From positions 1 to 17,166 of the forward strand of contig QIAW01000293.1 of NCBI GenBank assembly GCA_003225655.1: DNA of 17,166 nt, in the 5' to 3' direction. The stretch is from Acidobacteriota bacterium. GTDB lineage: Bacteria > Acidobacteriota > Terriglobia > Terriglobales > Acidobacteriaceae. The notes under the pieces were generated by a model. The model was not told the DNA's origin. It saw nothing but the letters and a program-made list of their open reading frames with translations, and did not search any database. The position numbers and the translations under genes are program-made. This document shows, in pieces, positions 1 through 7,472 of this stretch; within the stretch, counting starts at the first letter, position 1, and each line of letters begins with the position of its first letter.

Positions 1-1527
1 GATGATGGGCGTGAACAGATGGGGCACGCCTTCGTAGTTGCCCAGCTCCAGTCGCTTGGGATCCACCAAGATCAGGCGCACCTGGTCAGGCGTCGACTTG
101 TACAGGATCGACATGATCATGGCATTGATGGCCACGCTCTTGCCCGTACCCGTAGAGCCGGCAATAAGCAGGTGCGGCATAGTGGCGAGGTCGGCGGTCA
201 CGATGCGTCCGTTGATGTCTTTGCCCATGGCCAGCGTAAGCCTAGACTTGGAGCCAATATATTCGCTGGATTCGATGACTTCGCGCAGCCAGATGGTCTC
301 GCGCTCGCGGTTGGGCACCTGAATGCCTACCGTTGCTTTGCCGGGCATGCGCTCGATGAGAATGCTTTCCGCGCGCAAGCCAAGACAGAGATCTTCAGTC
401 ATGCCGGTAATGCGGTTGTATTTAATGCCAGCTTCGGGCTTGAACTCGTAGGTAGTGACTACCGGGCCGGGATTGATGTGCGTAATTTGTCCGGTGATAT
501 CGAACTCGCCGAACTTGTCGAGCAGGTCTTGCGCCAGGCCCTTCCGATGCAGCAGGGAACTCGCCGGCAGCTTGTAGCCACCCGCGATCTTGGGCATGGT
601 GGTCTTGGGTTTCGATTCGCTGTCGGCGCGCTTGCCCACTTCCACATCCCATTCGGAAGATTGGGGAGCCTTGGAAGGTGCGATAGGGCTGGTGGCACTT
701 CGGGCAGCAATCCCGGTATTTGCGCTTGTCCGGCCAGCGGCCTCTTCGGCCACGCGTTCCACACCGGTTTTTTCATAGGACGCTCTTTCGTAGTTCATCT
801 GCGCAGGAGTGGCGACCACCGGGGCAGGCCGGCGGGCAGGTACAACCTGGGTCGTGACCACGGGCTTCACATTGCGCAGTTTTTCCTGCTGGCGCTGGGC
901 ACGCGCTTTGGCGCGGGCCGCGCGCCAATCCACAAAGCGGTTCCAGGCAGCGATAACAAAAGAAAAACGCGTAGCCAGCCAGACCTGGGCGCCGCTGAGA
1001 GAGAAGGCCGTGGTCAGGTAAAGAGCAACGGAGATAACGCAAGCACACAAGATATATGCGCCGGCAACGTTAAAGTAACGGGTGAGTACGTCGCTGAGGA
1101 TGCGTCCCGTCAATCCTTCGACGGGGACAGCGTGCAGCCAGCGCGCGTGCCAGGGCAGCAACCCGAGCAATGCCGGGATAAAGACCAGCAAGGTGCAGCA
1201 GCCGTTGGTTTTGGCGATGGGCGAGGTAACTTCCCGCGACTTGAACCAGCGCGACCCCAGGAACCCCAACATCACCGGCAGCAGGAAAATCGCGATGCCT
1301 TCCATTTGCAGAAGCAAGTCGCTGGTGAGGGCGCCCGCCATTCCGATCCAGTTGCGCGCCGGACGCGAGCTCATGGTGGAGGCGGCAGTGTTTAAAGAGG
1401 GGTCCGCTGGGGAATAGGACGCCAGGGCAAGGAAGAGGAGGACCGCGGCGGCAAACAACAATAATCCTATCAGCTCATTCAGCCGGCGGTTCTTGGTCGG
1501 CACAAAGGCACGAACGACAGTTTTCAT
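1..1527 (-). CDS. ftsK: DNA translocase FtsK/SpoIIIE, N-terminal part (runs off left edge)
   Basis: This is the 5' part (509 codons) of an FtsK/SpoIIIE ATPase, which pumps chromosomal DNA through the division septum and is anchored in the inner membrane. The minus-strand frame is open from the ATG at 1527 to base 1. Residues 1-200 hold about four hydrophobic segments (roughly 19-38, 61-90, 111-125 and 153-172). A Pro/Ala/Ser-rich linker follows (about 200-300). The motor alpha/beta domain then begins, with a stretch beginning INPGPVVTTYEF, Walker A GSTGTGKS at residues 457-464 and Walker B LILVD at 485-489, followed by PKRLEL. The C-terminal RecA-fold remainder and any gamma domain lie outside the window. 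It starts 37 bp after uppP, so it is probably co-transcribed. No strong Shine-Dalgarno is visible at this ATG, but the next residues (MKTVVRAFVPTKNRRLNE) fit an FtsK N-terminus. Identity is certain; only completeness is unknown. Confidence 0.96.
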   Translation of the reverse strand, partial: MKTVVRAFVPTKNRRLNELIGLLLFAAAVLLFLALASYSPADPSLNTAASTMSSRPARNWIGMAGALTSDLLLQMEGIAIFLLPVMLGFLGSRWFKSREVTSPIAKTNGCCTLLVFIPALLGLLPWHARWLHAVPVEGLTGRILSDVLTRYFNVAGAYILCACVISVALYLTTAFSLSGAQVWLATRFSFVIAAWNRFVDWRAARAKARAQRQQEKLRNVKPVVTTQVVPARRPAPVVATPAQMNYERASYEKTGVERVAEEAAGRTSANTGIAARSATSPIAPSKAPQSSEWDVEVGKRADSESKPKTTMPKIAGGYKLPASSLLHRKGLAQDLLDKFGEFDITGQITHINPGPVVTTYEFKPEAGIKYNRITGMTEDLCLGLRAESILIERMPGKATVGIQVPNRERETIWLREVIESSEYIGSKSRLTLAMGKDINGRIVTADLATMPHLLIAGSTGTGKSVAINAMIMSILYKSTPDQVRLILVDPKRLELGNYEGVPHLFTPII

Positions 1528-1564
1528 TTAGGCGATAGCACTTCAGCCGTGGCCAATTGCCGGC

Positions 1565-2419
1565 TCAGCCAAAGTACCCGCGGAACACCAGAGCTAGAAC
1601 AATTATGCCAAAAATAATGCGATACACAATGAAAATCTTTAGTGTGCGTGTGCGCAAGTAACGGATGAACGCCGCAATGGTGATGTATCCAACGACAGCC
1701 GAAACAGCAGTACCGACGATAAATGCCTGTTTCATGTCGGCGGGAATGCCCGTATGCCGCAGATGGATGGCATTCAGCAAGCAAGCGCCGGCGATAATGG
1801 GCGTGGCCAGCAGAAAGCTGAAGCGGGCAGCGGCATCGCGCGTCATTCCCCGAAACAGGCCGGCAGCAATCGTAGATCCGGAGCGCGAGACACCGGGCAT
1901 GATCGCAGTGGCTTGGGCAATGCCCACGGTCAGCGCGTCAGCGGCGCTCACCTGAGTAAGGTGTTTGCGGCGCGCGCCTGCCTTTTCTGCCCACCACATG
2001 ATGAGTGCCACCACGATCATCAGCGAGGCCACGAGTACGGGCTGGCGGAAGGTCTCTTCGGCCTGTCTCTCAAAGAGCTTGCCGATGATTGCGCCGGGAA
2101 TGGTTCCCAGCACTAGCAGCCAGAGCAACATGCGCTGCTGGCGGAGTTCATCGGGCGAAAGCGCGGCCGCGCCATCAGGAGCGTCATCGATTCTCACGTT
2201 TGCGCCGAAGGCGGCACGCACAATGCGAATCCACATTCCGGCGAAATAAATCAGCACGGCAACCAGGGTGCCGGCGTGCAGAGCTACATCAAAGGCCAGG
2301 CCAGGATCGGGCCAGTGCATGAGATCGCGCACCAGGATCAGGTGGCCTGAGCTGGAAACGGGTAAGAATTCTGTAAGACCTTGAACCATTCCGAGGATCA
2401 CTGCCTGATAGGTAGGCAC
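1565..2419 (-). CDS. uppP: Undecaprenyl-diphosphatase UppP (BacA family)
   Basis: This integral membrane phosphatase converts undecaprenyl diphosphate to undecaprenyl phosphate, recycling the lipid carrier for peptidoglycan and other wall polymers; the family confers bacitracin tolerance. The 284 residues match the family's usual length. The first signature, with Q13 and E17, runs into EFLPVSSSGH (17-26). The second, PGVSRSGST, is at 175-183. About seven or eight hydrophobic helices are visible. The start is a GTG (2417-2419), 2 bp after the stop of the SH3/TPR gene; a GGGAG sits inside that gene's last codons with a rather long spacer of about 12 nt, suggesting translational coupling. It lies between an exported SH3 protein and ftsK, a grouping consistent with envelope growth and division. 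The family call is secure. Confidence 0.96.
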   Translation of the reverse strand: MPTYQAVILGMVQGLTEFLPVSSSGHLILVRDLMHWPDPGLAFDVALHAGTLVAVLIYFAGMWIRIVRAAFGANVRIDDAPDGAAALSPDELRQQRMLLWLLVLGTIPGAIIGKLFERQAEETFRQPVLVASLMIVVALIMWWAEKAGARRKHLTQVSAADALTVGIAQATAIMPGVSRSGSTIAAGLFRGMTRDAAARFSFLLATPIIAGACLLNAIHLRHTGIPADMKQAFIVGTAVSAVVGYITIAAFIRYLRTRTLKIFIVYRIIFGIIVLALVFRGYFG

Positions 2420-2421
2420 GC

Positions 2422-3357
2422 TTATTTGTCGCTCCCATAGGTAGGTATGTTCTGCTCGATTTTATACTCCAGGGCCAGAGCACGGCTGGCCCAGTCGGAA
2501 TCAGGATACTGGGTGGCCACGTGCCTGGCCAGGTCCTTAGCTTTGGTAGCAGCGGCGCTGCTGCGGGCGGATTGATCTTCGGTGCGATAGATTTCAACCA
2601 GCGCGGCCTGCCGCCGGGCCGCGTTGTAAAGCGCCTCGGCAGCTTTAGGAGACTGCGGGTGCTCGGTGGCGTATTTCTCGTAAAGCTCAGTCTCGCGCTC
2701 GGGACACTTGGATTGCGCCTGCCAGTCGCCGCAGACTTTGTTATCGAGCAGATGATAGGCGGCGAGGTCGGCCCACTTGGTGTGGGGATATTTCTTCATG
2801 ACCTGGCGCATGATCTCTTCTTCCATCTTGGGGCGCACATCGGGGTCTTGTTCTTTGGCGGAGGGTAGCGTCTTGATATCGGCATACTCGATCTGCCAGC
2901 GGATATCCCCCGCGCGATAGAGGGCTTCGGCGGCCAGAGGCGAGTTGGGAAAATACTCGGCCATGCGGGCGTAGAGGCGCATGGCATCGTTGGCGGCGCC
3001 ACGGCGTCCGCGAGAGCGGGAGGCCTCGTCCTCGTCCTCGGCCGCCGCACCGAATAATATTTTGTCGCCATTAGGGGTGGAGGTGAGGACGATGCCCTTA
3101 TTCTCGATCCACCCGGTCAGATCTTTTTCCTGGTCCACATTGGCAAAGACCTTTACCCAGTCGTGGCTCTTTTCAAAGATTGCAACCTCGCGGCCCGCGG
3201 TCGCGACCCCGATCTTCTGCGAGGTGAGATCGGGATTGAGATAGAGAGGAGCTTCGCGGATGGTGATGCCGCGCTCGGCGGCGGTGGAGAATGCCGCAGA
3301 GAGCAGAAGAAAGAGCGTGAGATTACACAAGGTTCGATGTCGCATGGCAACACTCAT
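2422..3357 (-). CDS. Exported SH3-domain protein with TPR/BamD-like repeats
   Basis: The product is a 311-residue, probably periplasmic protein of unknown precise role. It has an N-terminal signal peptide with a hydrophobic core at about 12-25 and likely cleavage near 27 (STAA/ERG). A bacterial SH3-type domain follows at about 28-95 (ITIREAPLYLNPD... WVKV... GWIENKGIV). A short acidic/basic linker (107-120) leads to a helical region with four recurring half-motifs: YFPNSPLAAEAL, KYPHTKWADLAA, EHPQSPKAAEAL and QYPDSDWASRAL. These resemble the repeats of BamD/YbgF-type proteins. Cys209 and Cys218 could form a disulfide; no lipobox was seen. An alternative start is Met5 (3345). The gene begins 4 bp after the dehydratase stop and ends 2 bp before uppP, so it belongs to the same transcript. 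A peptidoglycan-associated scaffold is an inference from SH3 plus TPR; no enzyme motif is present. Confidence 0.8.
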   Translation of the reverse strand: MSVAMRHRTLCNLTLFLLLSAAFSTAAERGITIREAPLYLNPDLTSQKIGVATAGREVAIFEKSHDWVKVFANVDQEKDLTGWIENKGIVLTSTPNGDKILFGAAAEDEDEASRSRGRRGAANDAMRLYARMAEYFPNSPLAAEALYRAGDIRWQIEYADIKTLPSAKEQDPDVRPKMEEEIMRQVMKKYPHTKWADLAAYHLLDNKVCGDWQAQSKCPERETELYEKYATEHPQSPKAAEALYNAARRQAALVEIYRTEDQSARSSAAATKAKDLARHVATQYPDSDWASRALALEYKIEQNIPTYGSDK

Positions 3358-3361
3358 AATA

Positions 3362-4354
3362 CTAATACGGGCGCGGGAAAGATTTTTGCGACTGATCCAT
3401 CAGGATGCTGGCCAGCATTTTAGGATCAACATTACCACCGCTCACGACTGCAGCGATCTTGCGTGCCTTGGGCAACTGGCCGGCGTGAAAGAAAACGGCG
3501 GCCGGGGCGACAGCGCCGCTGGGCTCGGCGACGATACGCGTGTTCTGCAAGATGCTTACCATGGATGCCCGTATCTCATCCTCGCTGACAGTCACAATGT
3601 CATCTACAAACTTCATGATGTGCTCAAAAGGAATTTCCCCCACCGGCGAGGTGCGCAGGCCATCGGCAATGGTGCGTCCTACCTGCTCGGCAGGAAAGGT
3701 CACCCGCTGCTTCTGACGCAGGCTGGCTTGCGCATCGCCAGCCAATTCCGGTTCAACGCCCACAATTTTTACCTTGGGATTTAACTGTTTGACCGCAGAA
3801 GCAATTCCGCTGATGAGACCGCCGCCGCTCACCGGCGCCAGCACGAGGTCCACATCGGCCAACTCTTCGATGATTTCCAGACCTATCGTGCCCTGGCCGG
3901 CGATAATTTTTTCATCATTGTAGGGTGGCACAGGAACAAAGCCGTGTTGCACTTCCAGCTCTGCTGCCTTTTGGATGCGGTCGGCACTGGCAGAGCCTAC
4001 AATCACCACCTCAGCGCCATATTGTTTTGTCGCCTGGAGCTTGATGTCGGGAATGTTATCGGGCACAACGATGGTCGAGCGCACACCTAGAGCACGAGCG
4101 GCATAGGCCACGCCCTGGGCATGATTCCCGCTGGAGTGGGCGATAACACCACGGCGCCTCTCCGCGTCGCTCAAGGAAGCAATCTTGTTGTAAGCGCCGC
4201 GCAACTTGAAGGAGCCGACCGGCTGCAGGCACTCGGCTTTGAGGTAAAGCTCGTATCCGTCATTTGCATTTGCCGGAAAGCGGAGCAACGGTGTGCGAAT
4301 GGCCATACCCCGGATGCGCTTTTGTGCTTCCTGAATGTCGCTTAGCTTGACGAT
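3362..4354 (-). CDS. Threonine/serine dehydratase-type PLP enzyme (no ACT domain)
   Basis: This is a fold-type II pyridoxal-phosphate enzyme of the threonine dehydratase / serine racemase group, which deaminates L-threonine (and often L-serine) to 2-oxobutyrate or pyruvate. Counting from the ATC at 4354, the product has 330 residues. The PLP lysine is K50 in GSFKLRGAYNK, the substrate loop SSGNHAQG is at 74-81, the phosphate-binding loop SGGGLISG at 176-183, and VVSGGN is near 303-308. No C-terminal ACT domain is present, so it resembles the short catabolic (TdcB-like) form rather than long allosteric IlvA. The frame stays open upstream to 4546, but that stretch overlaps the real C-terminus of the hydrolase in another frame and holds no start with a Shine-Dalgarno. 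A perfect GGAGGT ends 6 nt before the in-frame ATC, followed by VKLSDIQEAQKRI, a normal N-terminus. Either ATC is used as a start or it replaces an original ATG. Exact substrate is uncertain. Confidence 0.88.
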   Translation of the reverse strand: MVKLSDIQEAQKRIRGMAIRTPLLRFPANANDGYELYLKAECLQPVGSFKLRGAYNKIASLSDAERRRGVIAHSSGNHAQGVAYAARALGVRSTIVVPDNIPDIKLQATKQYGAEVVIVGSASADRIQKAAELEVQHGFVPVPPYNDEKIIAGQGTIGLEIIEELADVDLVLAPVSGGGLISGIASAVKQLNPKVKIVGVEPELAGDAQASLRQKQRVTFPAEQVGRTIADGLRTSPVGEIPFEHIMKFVDDIVTVSEDEIRASMVSILQNTRIVAEPSGAVAPAAVFFHAGQLPKARKIAAVVSGGNVDPKMLASILMDQSQKSFPRPY

Positions 4355-5462
4355 GGAGTGACCTCCGGAGATGGTTTTGCAGAAGCTTCTTTCTCTGCCT
4401 GCGCTTGCTGCAGAATGGCGGTCATGAATGACACCAGTTGCCAGCGATCTTTCCAGGGCATTTGATGCTGCATGTCGACGTGACTGAATGCCGGAGTAAT
4501 CAGACGAAGTCTCAGGTATTCCGGGGGAAGCTCCTGGGCCAGCCACTCAGTCTCAGACGGGGGAATCAGGTTATCGCCTTCGCCATGGAGGAGAGAAATG
4601 GGAATACGAAGCTGGCTCAAATGTCGCGCGGGAGAAACCTGCTGCATGACGACTTGGCAGCGGGGGTGAGACGGCCCTCCTGGGCTCGCGCCGCGTCGAA
4701 GCTCTCCCATAGCCACAGCTTCAAGGCATCACGCGCAGCGGGCTGATCTGCGGGCGCAAAGAAGTCTTCGAGGTGAGAATAGACCAGCACCAGAGCGCCA
4801 TACTGATGCGCGGCAAGTGATTTCACTGAGCCATCGGGCAACTCGATCTGATCGGTTATCAGAAAGCGCGAGACCCGTGCCAAGTCATGATGTGCGCCGA
4901 CGGCGACCACGAAACCGATGTCGTGCGAGTACCTAGGATCACCGGCGGCCAGCAAGGCCAGTCCTCCGGCAAAGCTCAGGCCCATGACGCCGACGGAATC
5001 GCGGTTTAGTTTTTGCCGCAGAAAGTGCGCTGCTTCGCCGATGGCTTGGATGGATTGCGGATCTACGCGATAATCCGCCAGTTCGCTCACCTCCGGCGTC
5101 AGCACCGTCACACCGCTTTGCGCAAAGGCATGGGAAAAACTGATCAGTCGGGGCTCTTCGATTCCCAGGTGATGAATGCCATGTACGAGAACAATGCCGC
5201 TCGGTTGAGCCACGCCCTGCGGAGTGTAAAGACGCGCGCGCAGGCTGCCGGAGGGGGTCTCGATCTTCAGGATGGTTTCATTCACGGGGTAGACGCCGAA
5301 CTCGCTCAGCCTTGTGGGGTGGCCGGGATCATTCATGCGCAGCAGCAGGGAAGCGGCGCGCTGGTAATCATGTGCCGGAGTAAAGGGCAGCGCGCCCACC
5401 AGCAGCACAAGTGCGCAGAGCGAAATCTTGAGAAGCCATCGTTTGCGGCGTTGAGGTTTCAA
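4342..5462 (-). pseudogene. Membrane-anchored alpha/beta hydrolase, frameshifted
   Basis: This is an alpha/beta-hydrolase of unknown substrate whose reading frame is broken once. The upstream frame carries an N-terminal membrane anchor (LLKISLCALVLLVGALPF), the oxyanion-region LVHGIHHLG and the nucleophile elbow GLSFAGG (Ser codon 4974-4976), and ends at a TGA at 4617. The downstream frame, closing at 4342, carries the acid residue (HGEGDN, Asp codon 4573-4575) and the histidine (SHVDM, His codon 4480-4482). The catalytic triad is therefore split over two frames. The halves join cleanly at a run of five G on the plus strand (4662-4666; CCCCC in the mRNA), where one extra C would give ...EGRLTPRCQVVMQQ. 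The joined protein would be about 373 residues. I place the start at TTG 5462 (MKPQRRKRW); the GTG at 5501 lies inside a dispersed repeat. It could be a decayed gene, an assembly error, or -1 slippage. Confidence 0.75.
4361..4366 (-). promoter_or_regulatory. Shine-Dalgarno GGAGGT that sets the dehydratase start
   Basis: The minus strand reads GGAGGT here, 6 nt before the in-frame ATC codon (4354-4352). It lies inside the last codons of the hydrolase reading frame, whose TAA is at 4344-4342, so the two genes overlap by 13 bp and are probably translationally coupled. No ATG, GTG or TTG is in frame at a suitable distance. Confidence 0.7.
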
Positions 5463-5477
5463 GAAGACAATTATAGC

Positions 5478-5508
5478 TTCACCACGGAGGCACAGAGACA
5501 CAGAGAAA
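5478..5508. repeat. Low-complexity dispersed-type repeat (GAGGCACAGAGACACAGAG)
   Basis: A purine-rich stretch containing GGAGGCACAGAGACACAGAG lies in the gap between RNase J and the hydrolase. From memory, closely similar phrases (accacagaggcacagagacacagag) recur in many bacterial genomes as intergenic repeats, but only this one copy is in the window. It falsely extends the hydrolase frame to a GTG at 5501. A TATAAT-like hexamer follows on the minus strand at 5470-5475, without a convincing -35. Confidence 0.4.
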
Positions 5509-5657
5509 AGCTGGACGATTGAATCATTGGGGTCATTTTCGATTTTGTTTTCTTGTGTCCAGTGATGAAGTCGGTTTCAGCGAATGTTTTTTCTGAGAAC
5601 CGAGTACTGGTTTCTTGGCTGAATGCTGAGCGCTAAATCTTTCCTGCAACCAGATGT

Positions 5658-7275
5658 TTATATCTCTAAAATCACGGGCATAATGAGGGGGCGGCGAGCC
5701 GTGTTTTTATTAATGTAACGCTTCAAGTCCTGGCGGATTTTTTCTTTGATGACGCCGTAATCGGCTTTCTCCTCGGCGCTGGATTCTTCCAGGGTCTTCA
5801 TCACGATGGCGCGCGCCTGATCGAGAAAGCCATCTTCTTCCGGAGTGCCGCCGGCGCCGGCAAAGCCGCGCATCACAATCTCGGGAGTGGCTTCCACGCG
5901 TCCAGAGAGCTTGTTGATGGCGATGATGGGAAGCACGATACCGTCTTCGCCCAGATGGCGGCGGTCGCGGATGACCAGATCTTCCACGACATCGGTCATG
6001 GAGCCGGAATCAATGCAGATGCGGCCGACGGTGACGCGGCCCGCCTTACGCGCACCCAGTTCGTCGATCTCAAGAATGTCGCCGCTTTCAATTTGCATGA
6101 CCTTGCCTACAGCGCCGTGCATGGTGGCAGCCAGTTCTCCGTGGCGGCGCAGTTGCCGGTACTCGCCGTGGATGGGAATAAAGTAGCGTGGCTTCACCAG
6201 GTTCATGATCAGCTTGAGCTCTTCCTGGCTGGCGTGTCCGCTCACGTGGACAGGCGGAACAGAGCCGTCTTCATAAATTACGTGTGCTTCCCGGCGGAAG
6301 ATGTGATCGATCATGCGGTAAATACTTTTTTCGTTGCCGGGAATAATGCGCGAGGAGAGCACGACCGTGTCTCCGGGTTCAATGCGGGCGTGTTTGTGGT
6401 TATCCACCGCGGCACGCGAGAGGGCAGACATGGGCTCGCCCTGAGTGCCACTGATGAGCAGGCAGACTTTTTCCGGAGAATAATTCTTCACATCTCCGGG
6501 ATGGATGAGCAGCCCGTCGGGAATCTCAATGTATCCCAGGTCTTCGGCAATCTCCGCCGAATTGGTCATGGAGCGCCCCACCAGCGCGACCTTGCGGCCA
6601 TACTCGTAGGCCAGCTCGAAGGCGAGCTTGATGCGATGGACGGAAGAGGAGAAGCAGGAGATAAAAATTCGCCGGTCCGCCCGGGTAAATACTTCGTCAA
6701 ATTTACGCCGCACCGCGCGTTCGCTGGGCGTGTAGCCAGGACGCTCGACGTTAGTGGAATCCTGCAGCAGCGCCAGCACGCCTTCCTTTCCGTACTCGGC
6801 AAAGGCATGCAGGTCAAACAGGCGATTGTCGGTGGGAGTGGGATCGACTTTCGAGGCTGTGCGTGACCTGAATAGGATGGATGGTAAACGGCCCGATACG
6901 AAAGCGCCCGCCGCTCTGGATGGTGTTTAGCTTGGCGCTTTCCAGCAAGCCATGCTCTTCGAGCCGGTGTTCCACCAGGGCAAGCGTAAACTCTGTGCCG
7001 TAGACAGGCAGGTTCAACTCTGAGAGCAGCCAGGGCAGGCCGCCAATGTGGTCCTCGTGTCCGTGGGTCAGGATGATGGCCCGCACCTTATCGCGATTCT
7101 CGATGAGGTAGGTAATGTCAGGGACAACGATATCCACACCCAGCAATTCAGATTCCGGGAACATCAGGCCGGCATCGATGACGATGATGTCATCTTCCCA
7201 GCGCAGGGCCATGCAGTTCATTCCGAACTCGCCCAGGCCACCCAAGGGCACGATATGGAGTTTTCCAGCAGGCAT
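5658..7275 (-). pseudogene. rnj: Ribonuclease J, disrupted by an internal deletion and frameshift
   Basis: RNase J is a metallo-beta-lactamase/beta-CASP exo- and endoribonuclease that matures and degrades RNA. The N-terminal part (ATG 7275) has the metal site HGHEDH with H71, H73, D75, H76, and H139 in VTHS; it then leaves frame after SLE and stops at 6814. The other frame resumes exactly at KVDPTPTDNRLFDL (AAA at 6851-6849) and continues without a break to the TAA at 5658, with SCFSSSVHRIK, SGTQGEPMSALSR, SGHASQEEL, IPIHGEYRQLRRHGE and an intact C-terminal domain. In the family about 20 residues, ending in HTGDF, lie between these points; here only one base (6852) does. That implies loss of about 62 nt, including the metal-ligand Asp of TGDFK. 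The rest looks well conserved, so the lesion is recent or an assembly artefact. Without it the protein would be about 560 residues, the normal length. Confidence 0.85.
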
Positions 7276-7292
7276 TCAGCTCAAGCTTTGGA

Positions 7293-7320
7293 AGTATGAT
7301 GCTAGCATACGCCGTGCGAA
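7293..7320 (-). promoter_or_regulatory. Possible rnj promoter with a 10-bp palindrome in its spacer
   Basis: On the minus strand TTCGCA (7315-7320) and CATACT (7293-7298) are 16 nt apart, each matching 4 of 6 sigma70 consensus bases, and would give a leader of about 11 nt before the rnj ATG. The perfect palindrome ATGCTAGCAT (7299-7308) lies inside the spacer, a place where a repressor could act. The rest of the divergent gap (to 7472) shows no stronger signal. This is a weak prediction. Confidence 0.25.
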
Positions 7321-7472
7321 CGCCCAGTGATTTTCCGTGTTCTGGCCGCGTTCAGTGCCCTTAAAGTGGCTGATCGCAGAATTGTTATCCCCGCGATAAA
7401 ATTTTCCAATTGGCTCGGCACTATCGTATAGATCGTTTTTGTCTTACGGCGCAAGGAAATCCAAACCTGCAG

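Noticed and set aside
19..1395. 458-residue plus-strand open frame at the left edge
   Set aside because: It lies antisense to ftsK in matching codon phase, has no domain or ribosome-binding site, and is explained by GC-rich codon bias.
4355..4546. N-terminal extension of the dehydratase (starting MAGPGASPG)
   Set aside because: It overlaps the conserved C-terminus of the hydrolase in another frame and lacks family similarity; the Shine-Dalgarno points to 4354.
5590..5625. Possible terminator hairpin after RNase J (AACC...GGTT followed by A/T run)
   Set aside because: The stem is only 4 bp with a mismatch next to it, too weak to call.
6400..6408. TTATCCACC, a near match to a DnaA box
   Set aside because: One mismatch, isolated, and inside the RNase J coding sequence.
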